Below, piece by piece: positions 17,670-26,728 of a stretch of DNA of 33,830 nucleotides (positions are counted from its first letter, which is position 1; every line of letters begins with the position of its first letter). This stretch comes from a virus. The translations under genes were made by a program, and so were the position numbers. The notes beneath the pieces were generated by a model that was not told the origin of the DNA, did no database searches, and saw nothing but the letters and a program-made list of their open reading frames with translations. The stretch spans positions 1-33,830 of the IMG/VR virus record IMGVR_UViG_3300031576_000212; one strand, given 5' to 3'.

Positions 17670-20534
17670 TCATAGGCCCTGAGCAAACCAGTCATCGAGT
17701 ACATGGCCCGCCGCCGCTGCGTTGGCGTACATCCCCGCCTTCGTGGCCGTGTTGTGCGCGCTGTCCGTGAAGTCGGCGACGAGCTTCCGATTGAAGTAAA
17801 TCCGGTGCCGGTCGCCCTGGACGATGGCGCGCAACTCTTCGGCGCCGGTCTGGGTGATGACCACGTTCGCTTTCGTGGATGGCGTCCCGGCTGTCACCTT
17901 CTCGACCAGCAGCCTCGAGCCCGCCGCAATCGCCAACTGCACCCGGTAGTAGTTGCTCGCGTCCACGATGCGGTAAGCCATGCCGAGCTTTTCAGATCCC
18001 GTGACCGCGCCGCCGGACGTCGAGACTTCGACTACCATCTGCGCCGCGCCAAGCTCGATCCACGTCAGCCGGTCGGCGCCGGTGTCAGGGTCTGCCTGGC
18101 TCGAGGCGATCGCCCACCCCGTCGTGTTCAGCCACGTATCCCCGGAGACGGATATCCCGAGCGTGCCGTCCGGCCGCGTGAAGAGGTCGAAGGCGATGTT
18201 ATCCAGGTCACGATAGGCCGATGACGGCGTCAGGCGAAATTCCGCCGACGTAATCTGATTCGGCCCGAGGTCGTACTTGATGGCGTCGACGTAAAACCAG
18301 TCGTTAATCATTGCCCCGAATTCCGCGCCCAGCGCTGTGTCCTTGTACAGCACAAGGTCACCGAGTTCGGCAGAGAGCAAGTCCGCTGCCGTCGCGTCGT
18401 CGTGCAGGTCGAACGCCAGCACGAGCGCTTCCACCGGGTAGCGGTGAGTGCGGAGCAGCGAGTAGGAATAGTGCGATGCCTTCTCGCCGGTCTCGTCCGC
18501 AAACGGCACGGTGATTGACGCGCTCGCGTCAGACGGCTGGCCCGCGACGCTCTTCGCGGACACGAATATCGGCGTGTCCCCGAGGATCGTCTCGACCACG
18601 CCGCGCAACCGGAACGCGGTCACGTACAGGTCGACGCTGTTCGGCCCGAGCTTGATTGTCGCGCCGCCGCCCTTGTCAGTGACACTCACCACGAGATCAG
18701 CCGTGCGGTCTGTCCCCGAGCCGTCGTTGGCGCTGTTCGCCAGGTAATCAATATTTGCTTCCGGCGTCGTCAGCGTTATCACCGCGCTGTCGTAATTGAA
18801 GTCCGCCTGGTACACCTTGCCGGCCGCCAGAAAGAAGGCGTCGGGCGGCTGGTTGTGCTTCCCTTTGCTGAAGCGAAACACCTCCTGCTCTAGCTGGTCC
18901 GCCTGGTAGACGCTGGCCTGCACCTGCACCTTTGTAATGAAGTCGTCGGCGCGGGTGTCATAGGCGATGCGCTTGGGGACGATGGTCGTCCCGTCGCCCC
19001 ATGTGTGCAGAATGCCGCCGGAGTTGCCGAACGCGAAGAAGTAATAGGCGAAGGCGGAGACGGAGTTCACCTCCGCATCCGAGCCCACCTGGAACTGACC
19101 ATTTGCCGGCGTCATAGACTCGATCCGGTCGCTGACCGTGGCGCCCGTCGCGTACTGGAACGAGGCATCCCCCACGGGCGTCGCCAGGGTACGCCATGCG
19201 GCCTCCTGTGCGGTATCGCCCTTGATGCCGACGACAGTCGGGCTGAAGGACATCGGCGCGGCCGGAAGGCTGCGTGTGGATCCGTTGCCCGTGTAGGTCC
19301 CCACCACGAGGTTCTGAGCGTTCTCGAACGTAACGTAGTGGTACGTGATGCTGCTCTGGTTGACGTTGGCGCTGGCCCCGACGCTGAAGCCGTCCGAAGT
19401 CAGCGCCGTGATTTCGTCCGTCGCCCCGGCGGACAGGTTGAAGTCGAAGCTGTCCGCGCCCATACCGGTCGTGCGGAAGAACGGCCCCGCCGTCCCCAAC
19501 CGGATCACCCACGCCATGACGGGCGTAAACCCGGACCCGCTGACCGTCTGGCTGGTGCCGTTGCCCGTGTACGAGCTTGTGGTAACCCCATCGCCGCCGA
19601 AGGCGTACCAGTAATACGCTTTCCCGGACTCGTTCACGCGCCCGGTCGCCGAAGCGACATGAGCGACGGTGAACCCGTCCGTATCCAGGGACTGAATGCC
19701 ATCGTCCTGGGTGCCGTTGGTGATGTTCTGCGCGTCGCCCATCGTCGTCGTGCGGATCATCGCGTGACCGTTCGTGGCGTGGTTGGCTTTGACGACTACA
19801 ACCTTCGGCGCGAACCCGAGCCCGCTGATTGCCTGCGTGCCGCCATCGCCGGTATAAGTCCCGTAGGCGACGCGGATTTTCGTCTTGGTGCCGAGGCGCT
19901 GGCTGCGCGCTTCGAACCGTGGCGCGCCGGCCTTCGTGATCCAGAAGACCCCACCCATCTCGGCGTAAGCGCAGTCCATGATCGCCGATAGCGCCTGCTG
20001 CGCCCGGACGAAATGGAACGGCATCGTGTGCACGCCGACATCGAGATCCCGCGCGCCCGTCCAGCCGATGGAGTCCAAGACGGCGCCCACCCCTTGATCC
20101 GTGCGGCGGCTCTGCGACGAGAGCACATCCACCGCATCGAAGCGCCGCAGGTATTCCGCCAGGTCGACGGCTGTGAAGGACGCCGTGTTCTCCAGCGGCC
20201 CCGCTTCGCGGTTCCAGAGGTTGGACTGCCGCTGGATGTATCCCGTCCAGATCACGTACTCGATAGCGTTGTGCGTGGCCTTCAGCTGCACGGGGATGCC
20301 AGGGTCGAACTGTCCGTAGACCGCGCCCGCGCTGTTGCCGGGGGTGTATCGCCCGTCGTAGTTCGTGATCTGGAACGCGAGTTGCGAGACGCGGTATACG
20401 CCGTCCTCCCCGAGCCCGCGGTCAACCGACAGCCCGCCGGTGCGCTCGCTGACCTTCGCCGTCAACACCTCCTCGTATGTGCCGTCGCGGTTGAAGTCCG
20501 CCAAGAGCGCCCATGTCGGTACGGTGAGCGCCAT
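17670..20534 (-). CDS. Large tail-tip / baseplate hub protein with repeated domains
   Basis: 954 aa from the ATG at 20534, overlapping the tape-measure stop (TGATG). Residues 1-230 (VPTWALLADFNRDGTYEEVLT ... YDGRYTPGNSAG ... YVIWTGYIQ in the translation) are the N-terminal domain typical of siphovirus tail-tip proteins of Gram-positive hosts. Three related blocks then follow, each opening with a YTG(D/N)G(T/G/S)xxxxS motif (about residues 268, 363 and 460) and each containing an F-x-F/Y-beta pattern. The middle (residues 540-790) matches hub-like folds. The final 150 residues form a LamG-like lectin domain (YYRVQLAIAAGSRLLVEKV, HRIYFNRKLVADFTDS). Confidence 0.75.
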   Translation of the reverse strand: MALTVPTWALLADFNRDGTYEEVLTAKVSERTGGLSVDRGLGEDGVYRVSQLAFQITNYDGRYTPGNSAGAVYGQFDPGIPVQLKATHNAIEYVIWTGYIQRQSNLWNREAGPLENTASFTAVDLAEYLRRFDAVDVLSSQSRRTDQGVGAVLDSIGWTGARDLDVGVHTMPFHFVRAQQALSAIMDCAYAEMGGVFWITKAGAPRFEARSQRLGTKTKIRVAYGTYTGDGGTQAISGLGFAPKVVVVKANHATNGHAMIRTTTMGDAQNITNGTQDDGIQSLDTDGFTVAHVASATGRVNESGKAYYWYAFGGDGVTTSSYTGNGTSQTVSGSGFTPVMAWVIRLGTAGPFFRTTGMGADSFDFNLSAGATDEITALTSDGFSVGASANVNQSSITYHYVTFENAQNLVVGTYTGNGSTRSLPAAPMSFSPTVVGIKGDTAQEAAWRTLATPVGDASFQYATGATVSDRIESMTPANGQFQVGSDAEVNSVSAFAYYFFAFGNSGGILHTWGDGTTIVPKRIAYDTRADDFITKVQVQASVYQADQLEQEVFRFSKGKHNQPPDAFFLAAGKVYQADFNYDSAVITLTTPEANIDYLANSANDGSGTDRTADLVVSVTDKGGGATIKLGPNSVDLYVTAFRLRGVVETILGDTPIFVSAKSVAGQPSDASASITVPFADETGEKASHYSYSLLRTHRYPVEALVLAFDLHDDATAADLLSAELGDLVLYKDTALGAEFGAMINDWFYVDAIKYDLGPNQITSAEFRLTPSSAYRDLDNIAFDLFTRPDGTLGISVSGDTWLNTTGWAIASSQADPDTGADRLTWIELGAAQMVVEVSTSGGAVTGSEKLGMAYRIVDASNYYRVQLAIAAGSRLLVEKVTAGTPSTKANVVITQTGAEELRAIVQGDRHRIYFNRKLVADFTDSAHNTATKAGMYANAAAAGHVLDDWFAQGL

Positions 20535-23239
20535 CAGAACATCTCCCGCTGCCACTCTTTGCGGATGGCCGCCGCGAGCTGGGGCGCGATGCGCTGGACG
20601 CTGGCCCCGTCGATGGCGCTGATGTTGATGTGCACGATCGGGGCCATCTGCTGCTGCCAGCGCGGGGAGTCGTGCGCCGTGATGCGCTCGCCGCCATGTA
20701 CCAGCGCCAATCGCTCCATGCCGAGCGGCCCGGGGACGACGCCGCCGTAGCGGAAAGCGAGGCCATGCTGACGCAGCGTCTCCATAAAGTCGTGAACGGC
20801 AAACCTGTCGTAAAGCGCGAATGCTCCCATTGGCCCAGTTAGGCCCCAATGGTCCCGCAAAACTGCCATCATCCCGCCCTGTGACGAGTAGAGGTGATTA
20901 AGATCGCGAGCGATTTGCGTCCACATCGTCGGTACGTGCTGCGTAATTGCCCAGAACTCATCAAACGCCCCAGCGCGACCGAGCAGTGTATTAACGGCTT
21001 CTTCCCAGTTGGCGGGAATACCCGTGAATTCGGCTGGCGGCGTGCCAGGCGGTAAGCCGCCAGATACTGGCGGCGGGTTGGGCGGTAAGCCGCCAGGCAG
21101 CGGCGCGGGCGGGTTGGGCGTGCCCGGAACGCCGATCCCAGGCAGCGGCTGCGCGCCGCCGATAATCGCGTTCCAATCCTCGATTAGTTTTCGGAGTTCA
21201 TCGAGCAGCATCTGGCGTGTCTGCTCGTCAATGGTGCTCAGTAGGGCCAGCCGCACCTCGCGTATCGCGCGCCAGATATCCTCCATCCGGTCCTTCATCC
21301 CCAGCGCTAAGCCGAGGACGAGATTGCCGCCAATCTCCGCCATCAGGCGGGACGGAGACGTTATACCGAAGAAGTCCAGCAGAACACCCGGAAGCTCGGC
21401 AATCTTGTCCCATAGCCAATCGATAAACCCATCCCAGGCTTCGGCAATGCCTTGCTTCAATCCGGCCACAATCTGCCTTCCAGCTCCCAGAAGCAACAGG
21501 CTGAGGTCGCCAAGAGCACCGAGCATCACCAGCGGCAGACCCGCCCACCAGGGGAGAAGTGTGTTTAAGTAGAAGTCCTGCGCGCCGTCAAGCAGTCCCT
21601 TCAGCAACTCGAAGCCCTTCGGATAAAGCGTCGTGAGCACGTCGCCAATCGTGTTAAGGACGAGCAGAGGGAACCCGACGTAGTACCAGTACACGACATC
21701 GTCCCAGTACCGCTTGAAGCCGTCCCAGATCGCTCCGAGTAGCTCCTGGCCCTTCTGCAGGAGTACCGGCGCAGCGGCCACCAGCCGCGCGACGATCTCA
21801 TCAAGGAACCCGAGTTGCAGATAATCGAGAAACAGGTTCAGGATCCCGGTGGCGATATCCTTCACGTCCTGCCACGCTGCCTCCCAGTCGCCCTTGAACA
21901 CGTTGTTGAAAAACGAGATTACCTCTTCGGCAACGGTGATGATGCTCTGGATGTAGTCGATGATGTCCCCCACCTGATCCTCGACAATTCCGGCGACGTA
22001 CGTCACCACATCGCTGATGACGTTGAACGCAGGGATGCGGGCGGTGATATCGTCAAGGACTTCCTGTACCTTCGCCTTGATCGCATCCCAGTTCTCCCGC
22101 ACAAGCCCGAGTACCGTGATGAGCCCTACAATCGCCGCGATAGCAACTGCTCCAGGTCCAAGCGCGATCAGGATGCCCACCCCGATGGCAGTGATCGCGG
22201 CAATCAGGATGGGCTTGTTATCGACGATGAACTGGACGACTGGCGTCAGTGCGTCCTGGATCGTCTGTAACCCGAGCACGAAGGCGGGTGCGAGATGCTC
22301 CTGCACGACCGCCGCCACGTCCTCTAGCACGGGGCGTATCTCCTCGTCGAAGACCACCAGCATCCGCTCGACAGCGGGGATCACCTGGTTGACGATGGCT
22401 TCCGTCAATTTCAGCTTTGCCTGCGTGATTAGTAGCGTCACCGGCAGCAGCTTCTCGCCCAGCTTGGCCTGTAGCTCCTCCGTCTTCGCCGCCGCGATCC
22501 GCTGCGAGTTGGCGAGCTCGCCGGACGTGCTTGCGAAGTCGCCCTGTACATCCGACGTCTGCTCCATGATGAGCGCGAGGGACGCCGCCTTCTTCTCCTG
22601 ATCCGTGAGCGACGAGGCTACGTCCTTCCCCGTCATCGCCAGCGCCTTGCTTTCGATCGCCGCTGCGTTCAGCCCGACCCCGAATTTCTCCAGCGGATCA
22701 GCCTCACCCCTAAGCCCTGCCTGGATCGCCCCCAGCGCCTCGCCCACGTCCACGTTAAACACGGACGCCATGTCCGCCGCGCGCTTCGCTAGCTCGATGC
22801 TCTGGTTCGCCGCCTCGTCCGCCGAGAACCCGTAGTTCTGCAACATCGCCCCGAGCGGCGTCACGAGCTGGTTGAACTCGCGCGAGGACAGGCCGAACGC
22901 CGTGGCGTTCTTCTGGCCCCAGTCAAGGATTTTCCGCGCGGAGTCGCCGAAGACGACGTTTACGGCGTTGAGTGACTCGCCCAGATCCTTCGCCGCGTTA
23001 ACAGCGCCGCCCACGAACCCCGTGACCGCCGATACGCCCGCGCTGAGCACGTTGGCGCTAAACACGCCAGCAGCGATGGTGCCGACGTTACGGAGAGTAT
23101 CTCCCATCCCGCCCAACGGCCCGCGCGACCGCTCGGCGTGGTCGCCTATGCGCTCGATGTCGCCCTGCACGTCCCGCAGAGTGCGCGACGCCTCGTTCAC
23201 CGCGCGGATGGCAAAGCTCAGTTCAGCGGAACTAGCCAT
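20534..23239 (-). CDS. Tape measure protein
   Basis: 901 aa from the ATG at 23239. An N-terminal coiled coil, then a TP901-type tail tape measure domain (SLNAVNVVFGDSARKILDWGQKNATAFGLSSREF in the translation), and several hydrophobic helices around residues 330-380 (PILIAAITAIGVGILIALGPGAVAIAAIVGLI) and later. The Pro/Gly-rich linker near residues 690-740 repeats GGLPPNPPPVSGGLPP. It sets tail length, occupies the tube lumen and leaves during DNA injection. About 0.15 nm per residue predicts a tail near 135 nm. It overlaps the frameshifted chaperone gene by 8 bp. Confidence 0.92.
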   Translation of the reverse strand: MASSAELSFAIRAVNEASRTLRDVQGDIERIGDHAERSRGPLGGMGDTLRNVGTIAAGVFSANVLSAGVSAVTGFVGGAVNAAKDLGESLNAVNVVFGDSARKILDWGQKNATAFGLSSREFNQLVTPLGAMLQNYGFSADEAANQSIELAKRAADMASVFNVDVGEALGAIQAGLRGEADPLEKFGVGLNAAAIESKALAMTGKDVASSLTDQEKKAASLALIMEQTSDVQGDFASTSGELANSQRIAAAKTEELQAKLGEKLLPVTLLITQAKLKLTEAIVNQVIPAVERMLVVFDEEIRPVLEDVAAVVQEHLAPAFVLGLQTIQDALTPVVQFIVDNKPILIAAITAIGVGILIALGPGAVAIAAIVGLITVLGLVRENWDAIKAKVQEVLDDITARIPAFNVISDVVTYVAGIVEDQVGDIIDYIQSIITVAEEVISFFNNVFKGDWEAAWQDVKDIATGILNLFLDYLQLGFLDEIVARLVAAAPVLLQKGQELLGAIWDGFKRYWDDVVYWYYVGFPLLVLNTIGDVLTTLYPKGFELLKGLLDGAQDFYLNTLLPWWAGLPLVMLGALGDLSLLLLGAGRQIVAGLKQGIAEAWDGFIDWLWDKIAELPGVLLDFFGITSPSRLMAEIGGNLVLGLALGMKDRMEDIWRAIREVRLALLSTIDEQTRQMLLDELRKLIEDWNAIIGGAQPLPGIGVPGTPNPPAPLPGGLPPNPPPVSGGLPPGTPPAEFTGIPANWEEAVNTLLGRAGAFDEFWAITQHVPTMWTQIARDLNHLYSSQGGMMAVLRDHWGLTGPMGAFALYDRFAVHDFMETLRQHGLAFRYGGVVPGPLGMERLALVHGGERITAHDSPRWQQQMAPIVHINISAIDGASVQRIAPQLAAAIRKEWQREMF

Positions 23240-23785
23240 GCGCCTCCGCTTTCATCCGGGCGATCTTCGCCGCCTCGGCTTCTGCGCTCATCACCAGGAG
23301 CACGTCCTCGTAGGCGAGCGCGTCCTCACACAGCGCGCGGTACGCGAGATACCCGCCGGCACGGTCCATCACCGCTACCCAGCCGAGTTCGGCAGGCCAG
23401 ACGCCGCCGCTTGCGAGCTCCCGTTTAAATTTCTGGACTCTTCCTCTGAGCGCGCCCGCCACAGGTCGTTGAGCGCCGCCTTGATACAGTCCACGCTCGG
23501 CTCGTCGAGCGCGCGGATATTCTCGGGCGTCACGGGATCCGTAAACGACCAGCGCTTGATTGCGATATCCAGCGTGGCGAACTCGGCCGCTTCCAGCACG
23601 GGCGCCGCTGTCAGGTCTGATACCTGTAGCCCTCCCCTGCCATCGGCGGACAGGTGCGCGCCGCCGGCCGTCGCCTGCTGGACGCGCACAAGGTCGTAGC
23701 GGCTGGGCCGCCGCTTTACCTCCACCCACTCGCCGTTTTCGGGCAAGTCGATACGAACGAGATCATCCTCTCGGATCAGGGGCAT
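23232..23785 (-). CDS. Tail assembly chaperone G-T fusion made by -1 frameshift
   Basis: The ribosome reads frame 0 from the ATG at 23785 for 120 codons, slips back one base at 23432-23426, and continues to a stop at 23232. This gives about 184 aa. The extension (KRELASGGVWPAELGW ... YEDVLLVMSAEAEAAKIARMKAEAHG) ends inside the tape measure start. G and GT chaperones coat the tape measure during tail tube assembly; this gene order (major tail, G/GT, tape measure) is universal in siphoviruses. Confidence 0.8.
23375..23785 (-). CDS. Tail assembly chaperone G
   Basis: 136 aa, zero-frame product from the ATG at 23785. It begins MPLIREDDLVRIDLPENGEW and VEVKRRPSRYDLVRV, a beta-rich head, followed by a helical C-terminal half. 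It stops at 23375 when no frameshift occurs. It shares its first 120 residues with the G-T fusion. Confidence 0.85.
   Translation of the reverse strand: MPLIREDDLVRIDLPENGEWVEVKRRPSRYDLVRVQQATAGGAHLSADGRGGLQVSDLTAAPVLEAAEFATLDIAIKRWSFTDPVTPENIRALDEPSVDCIKAALNDLWRARSEEESRNLNGSSQAAASGLPNSAG
23426..23432 (-). promoter_or_regulatory. Programmed -1 frameshift site AAATTTA
   Basis: On the minus strand the heptamer A AAT TTA is exactly in the phase required (X XXY YYZ) for frame 0, near the end of G. Slippage joins G to the downstream frame. Confidence 0.8.
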
Positions 23786-23795
23786 AAAGCCTCCT

Positions 23796-24812
23796 CTATA
23801 TGGCGGCTAGCAGGTTCTGAGCCGCGAATTCCAGCGTCTTAGTACCCGTCTCGTCGTACACACTCTCAAGCTCCATCGAAACCAACACTTGCTCACCGTC
23901 ATGCGAGAAGGAAGGCGGACTCACGAACCGGTACGCGCCATCGATGTTGACGTACCGGAGCGCGCTTACCGCGCCGATCAGCGACCCGTTGTTGCGGAGC
24001 CGGATGTAGACGATTGAGTTCGACCGGTACAGCGCAAACTTGGCCGCGCCCACAGAGTCGTATTCCATCACGAGCGACAGCCTGGCCCGGATGTTCCCCA
24101 CCTTGTGCAGCCCGAAGTCAGCGTCCGCGCGCCCGTCCAGGACGTAGTCGGGCTCGTAGCCCGTCGTGACTTCGAGTGACCCGGAACGCACAAGGCCCGT
24201 GAGCGCTGTCCCGCCCATCCCGGCGTATGTCGTGTCCCAGAAGATCGCCAGCAGGTTGGACGCCAGCGACTCTCGGGGCGAGTAAGCCGAGAGCGCGGCG
24301 GTCGGGGTGCCCGTCTGGCGCGCCCGCGCAAAGAGCTTCACGTTCAACTTGGCGATCTGGTTGAATGCCCAGTCGATCTTGAAGCTCTGGCACATCCCAT
24401 AACCCGACTCGCCGTAGTAGTGGTTCGTCACGCCGTCGCCCCGGATCATCTCGACGGTCGCCGTCTTGATGGTCGGCACGCCCGTCGTCAGCTCGGGGAG
24501 GTACGTCCACAGCCTGGCATTGGTATCCACCGTCGATGGCGAAATGCCGCCCTTCACGCCGGTCTCCAGCGCCCACAGTATCTCCTCGGCGGTCAGCTCG
24601 GTGTTGACGTCGATCATCGTGCCCCGGCGGAGGACAGTCCCGGCGCCGCCCGTGTTCGCGCGCACGCCGGCCGGGTACGTCGACCGGTAGAAGTCCAGCT
24701 CCTCGGCCATCGTGTGCTCGCCGATGAGGACGCGGGTCGCCGCAACGAGCGTGCCTTTGGTGGTCTCTATGCCCACCTGGAGCTTGTCAAACGGGTGTAT
24801 CGATGCAGCCAT
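23796..24812 (-). CDS. Major tail (tube) protein
   Basis: 338 aa from the ATG at 24812. Beta-rich throughout. The opening KLQVGIETTKGTLVAATRVL is a typical tube-protein start (GxExTxGTxVAAT). Central segments SFKIDWAFNQIAKLNVKLFARA and GSLEVTTGYEPDYVLDGRADADFGLHKVG are strand-turn-strand repeats, followed by a C-terminal domain. Tube subunits form stacked hexameric rings. Gene order supports the call; it lies just before the chaperone and tape measure. Confidence 0.85.
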   Translation of the reverse strand: MAASIHPFDKLQVGIETTKGTLVAATRVLIGEHTMAEELDFYRSTYPAGVRANTGGAGTVLRRGTMIDVNTELTAEEILWALETGVKGGISPSTVDTNARLWTYLPELTTGVPTIKTATVEMIRGDGVTNHYYGESGYGMCQSFKIDWAFNQIAKLNVKLFARARQTGTPTAALSAYSPRESLASNLLAIFWDTTYAGMGGTALTGLVRSGSLEVTTGYEPDYVLDGRADADFGLHKVGNIRARLSLVMEYDSVGAAKFALYRSNSIVYIRLRNNGSLIGAVSALRYVNIDGAYRFVSPPSFSHDGEQVLVSMELESVYDETGTKTLEFAAQNLLAAI

Positions 24813-24815
24813 CGT

Positions 24816-24992
24816 CTATTCCCCTTCCTCTTTCGTCTCGGCGTCCTTCACGGCCTTCTGGTAGTTGCCGGCCGCGATCTTTGCTTTAGCTATCGCCGGG
24901 TCCGGCTCGTCGTGGTCTTCGGCAGCCCAGCCTTCCGGCAACGGCACGATGCCCACTTCGTCGATAGTCTTTCCGATGTACTTAAGTTGCAT
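24816..24992 (-). CDS. Small charged protein between tail terminator and tube genes
   Basis: 58 aa; ATG at 24992, stop at 24816-24818. It begins MQLKYIGKTIDEVGIVPLPEGW and has a charged helical C-terminus (KIAAGNYQKAVKDAETKEEGE in the translation). It follows the tail terminator by 3 bp. Very short proteins opening with a strand of this kind occur at this place in several siphoviruses; their role is unknown. Confidence 0.7.
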   Translation of the reverse strand: MQLKYIGKTIDEVGIVPLPEGWAAEDHDEPDPAIAKAKIAAGNYQKAVKDAETKEEGE

Positions 24993-24995
24993 GGC

Positions 24996-25454
24996 CTAAC
25001 TCCCTGCTGCTGGCGTTGCCGCCGCCTGCTCGCTTATCTGAAATGTGATCTGGTATCCGGTATACAGAGTCCCGCCATAATCCAGGCCGACCAGCCCACC
25101 ATCACCGTTTGATAGACGGATGCAGTGATTCACGCGGCCGCCGAGGGTCACGTTGCCCACAAACTTTTCCAGAAGCGCATCGAGGTAAGGCAATACACTC
25201 GCTGACCGGGCGCCGAGGTCCGGGCCGGACTCAAAGATCTGGATTGTCACCAGGTATGTGTGTCGGTGCTGGCCTACGGTCAGGATGTACTCTTGATCCG
25301 GCCCCTTGTTGACAATGACGCATGGGAACTCCGTCAGAGACGGCGGGATGGCGTTGGCGTCGGTTTCGGACGGCGAATACACCCGCTGTATACCGGTGAT
25401 CTCTGCGATCAGGTCGCGGATCTGGGCCAGCGCCGTGATCGTTGATAAGGCCAT
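24996..25454 (-). CDS. Tail terminator / completion protein
   Basis: 152 aa from the ATG at 25454. The pattern ALAQIRDLIAEITGIQRVY ... LTEFPCVIVNKG ... RHTYLVTIQIFE ... VLPYLDALLEKFVGNVTLGGRV in the translation is that of gpU-like tail terminators. They cap the tail tube and join it to the head. It lies between the gp10-like protein and the tube protein, as expected. Confidence 0.75.
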   Translation of the reverse strand: MALSTITALAQIRDLIAEITGIQRVYSPSETDANAIPPSLTEFPCVIVNKGPDQEYILTVGQHRHTYLVTIQIFESGPDLGARSASVLPYLDALLEKFVGNVTLGGRVNHCIRLSNGDGGLVGLDYGGTLYTGYQITFQISEQAAATPAAGS

Positions 25455-25922
25455 CTAGTCGCCCCGCCCCGCTACGCGCGCCCACTCCCGCTCGTACGCC
25501 TGGATGAGCTTGCGCCCCACGTCATTCTTTACAGCCCCCACGGCCGCATCGCCCCTCCTGATCCCGACGAACGGTCGCGCACGCTGGCCAGGTGACGCCT
25601 GAAATGCTTGGCCGGACCGCTGGCGGCGGCCCGTGAAACCGCGGTAATACTTGCGCCGGCCAAACTCCATGCTCTTCGCACCTGGATGGCGCACCTTAAC
25701 CGTCGCCCGGATGCGCGCGCCCGAGCCCCGCACACCAATGAAATCGACGGTCTGAGCGATCCCTCCAGGTGCCCGCCCGCGCGCCGCACCCGTGAGTAAC
25801 TGTCCGCTCTCCTCCATCGCTTCACGGACAAATGGGGCTTCAACGTCCTGCATGAGCCTGAGTGCGCGGATCAACGATCGCGCACCCCTTACTTCGATAT
25901 CAACGCTGGCCGATCGCACCAT
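25455..25922 (-). CDS. HK97 gp10-like head-tail joining protein
   Basis: 155 aa from the ATG at 25922 (TGATG overlap). The sequence VDIEVRGARSLIRALRLMQ ... VREAMEESGQLLTGAARGRAP is typical of the gp10 family of neck proteins, followed by a beta-rich, basic middle (KVRHPGAKSMEFGRRKYYRG). The C-terminus carries a helix (KLIQAYEREWARVA). It closes the neck between connector and tail. Confidence 0.8.
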   Translation of the reverse strand: MVRSASVDIEVRGARSLIRALRLMQDVEAPFVREAMEESGQLLTGAARGRAPGGIAQTVDFIGVRGSGARIRATVKVRHPGAKSMEFGRRKYYRGFTGRRQRSGQAFQASPGQRARPFVGIRRGDAAVGAVKNDVGRKLIQAYEREWARVAGRGD

Positions 25923-26728
25923 CAGGAGACCACCAGCCGCAGATACGGTGCAAGCATGTCCCGGATTGCCGGATAGAGAGAGGCGAACGCGTAACCCCCG
26001 TATTGCGGATCGCCCAGAGTCCCCGAGTATCCGGTCTGCTGGTCCCGGAGTAGGCGGGATACCTGCATCGCCACAGCGCGCTCTATCGGCCGCTCGAAAC
26101 GGCGCCGGTACACCGCCGCGCCATTCGCGTGCGCTGCAGCTGCGCTGGCGTTCAGTCCGCGCGTCACAGTCACTGTGTTAGTGGCGATGGCCGTGATGTC
26201 GAGCTGCTCCGTACCGATGACCAGCGTATCCCCGACCGAAAGCGCTGCGGCACTGGTAAGATCCAGCGCCGTCTCGCTCCCGTCGTCGTCTTCAGCCAGC
26301 GTCGTCACCAGCGCCGTTTCATTCGAGTATCCGAACATCCCCACGATCTCAATCCGTCGGCGGCCGACTGGCCATGCCGTAAGCGAAGTCGATTGGGGGT
26401 TGAGGTCGATGCGCCATTTTGGGCTAACGTTGTCCGGCCACAACCAGTAGTCCGTGTTTACCGCCAGCGTCTTCTCAAACGTGCCGTTTCCGTCCTCGTC
26501 CACCTTGAGGCTCGTCACCGTGAGCAGGTCATCGGGCAGCCAGAGCTGGCTCAGTCCATTGCCGTCGTAGACGCGCGTCGCGATTTCGCTGTAAAAGCGG
26601 TGGTTTGTCTCGTTGTCCACTGCCCGGCTTACCTCTTCGATGAGCCGGAGCAATGCGGCATCGTCAACGGTGGACGTCTGCCGGTTATCGGCCTTGACGC
26701 TCGCCAAAGAAACGTATAGGTTCGGCAA
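25922..26728 (-). CDS. Head-tail connector / adaptor protein
   Basis: 268 aa from a TTG at 26728 with AAAGG upstream. The N-terminal helix (LLRLIEEVSRAVDNETNHRFY), the segment RIEIVGMFGYS and the C-terminal ERAVAMQVSRLLRDQQTGYSG are typical of gp6/gp15-like connectors. The middle 60 residues (SETALDLTSAAALSVGDTLVIGTEQL) form an inserted Ig-like beta domain, so the protein is longer than usual for the family. It forms a ring below the portal. Confidence 0.75.
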   Translation of the reverse strand: MPNLYVSLASVKADNRQTSTVDDAALLRLIEEVSRAVDNETNHRFYSEIATRVYDGNGLSQLWLPDDLLTVTSLKVDEDGNGTFEKTLAVNTDYWLWPDNVSPKWRIDLNPQSTSLTAWPVGRRRIEIVGMFGYSNETALVTTLAEDDDGSETALDLTSAAALSVGDTLVIGTEQLDITAIATNTVTVTRGLNASAAAAHANGAAVYRRRFERPIERAVAMQVSRLLRDQQTGYSGTLGDPQYGGYAFASLYPAIRDMLAPYLRLVVS

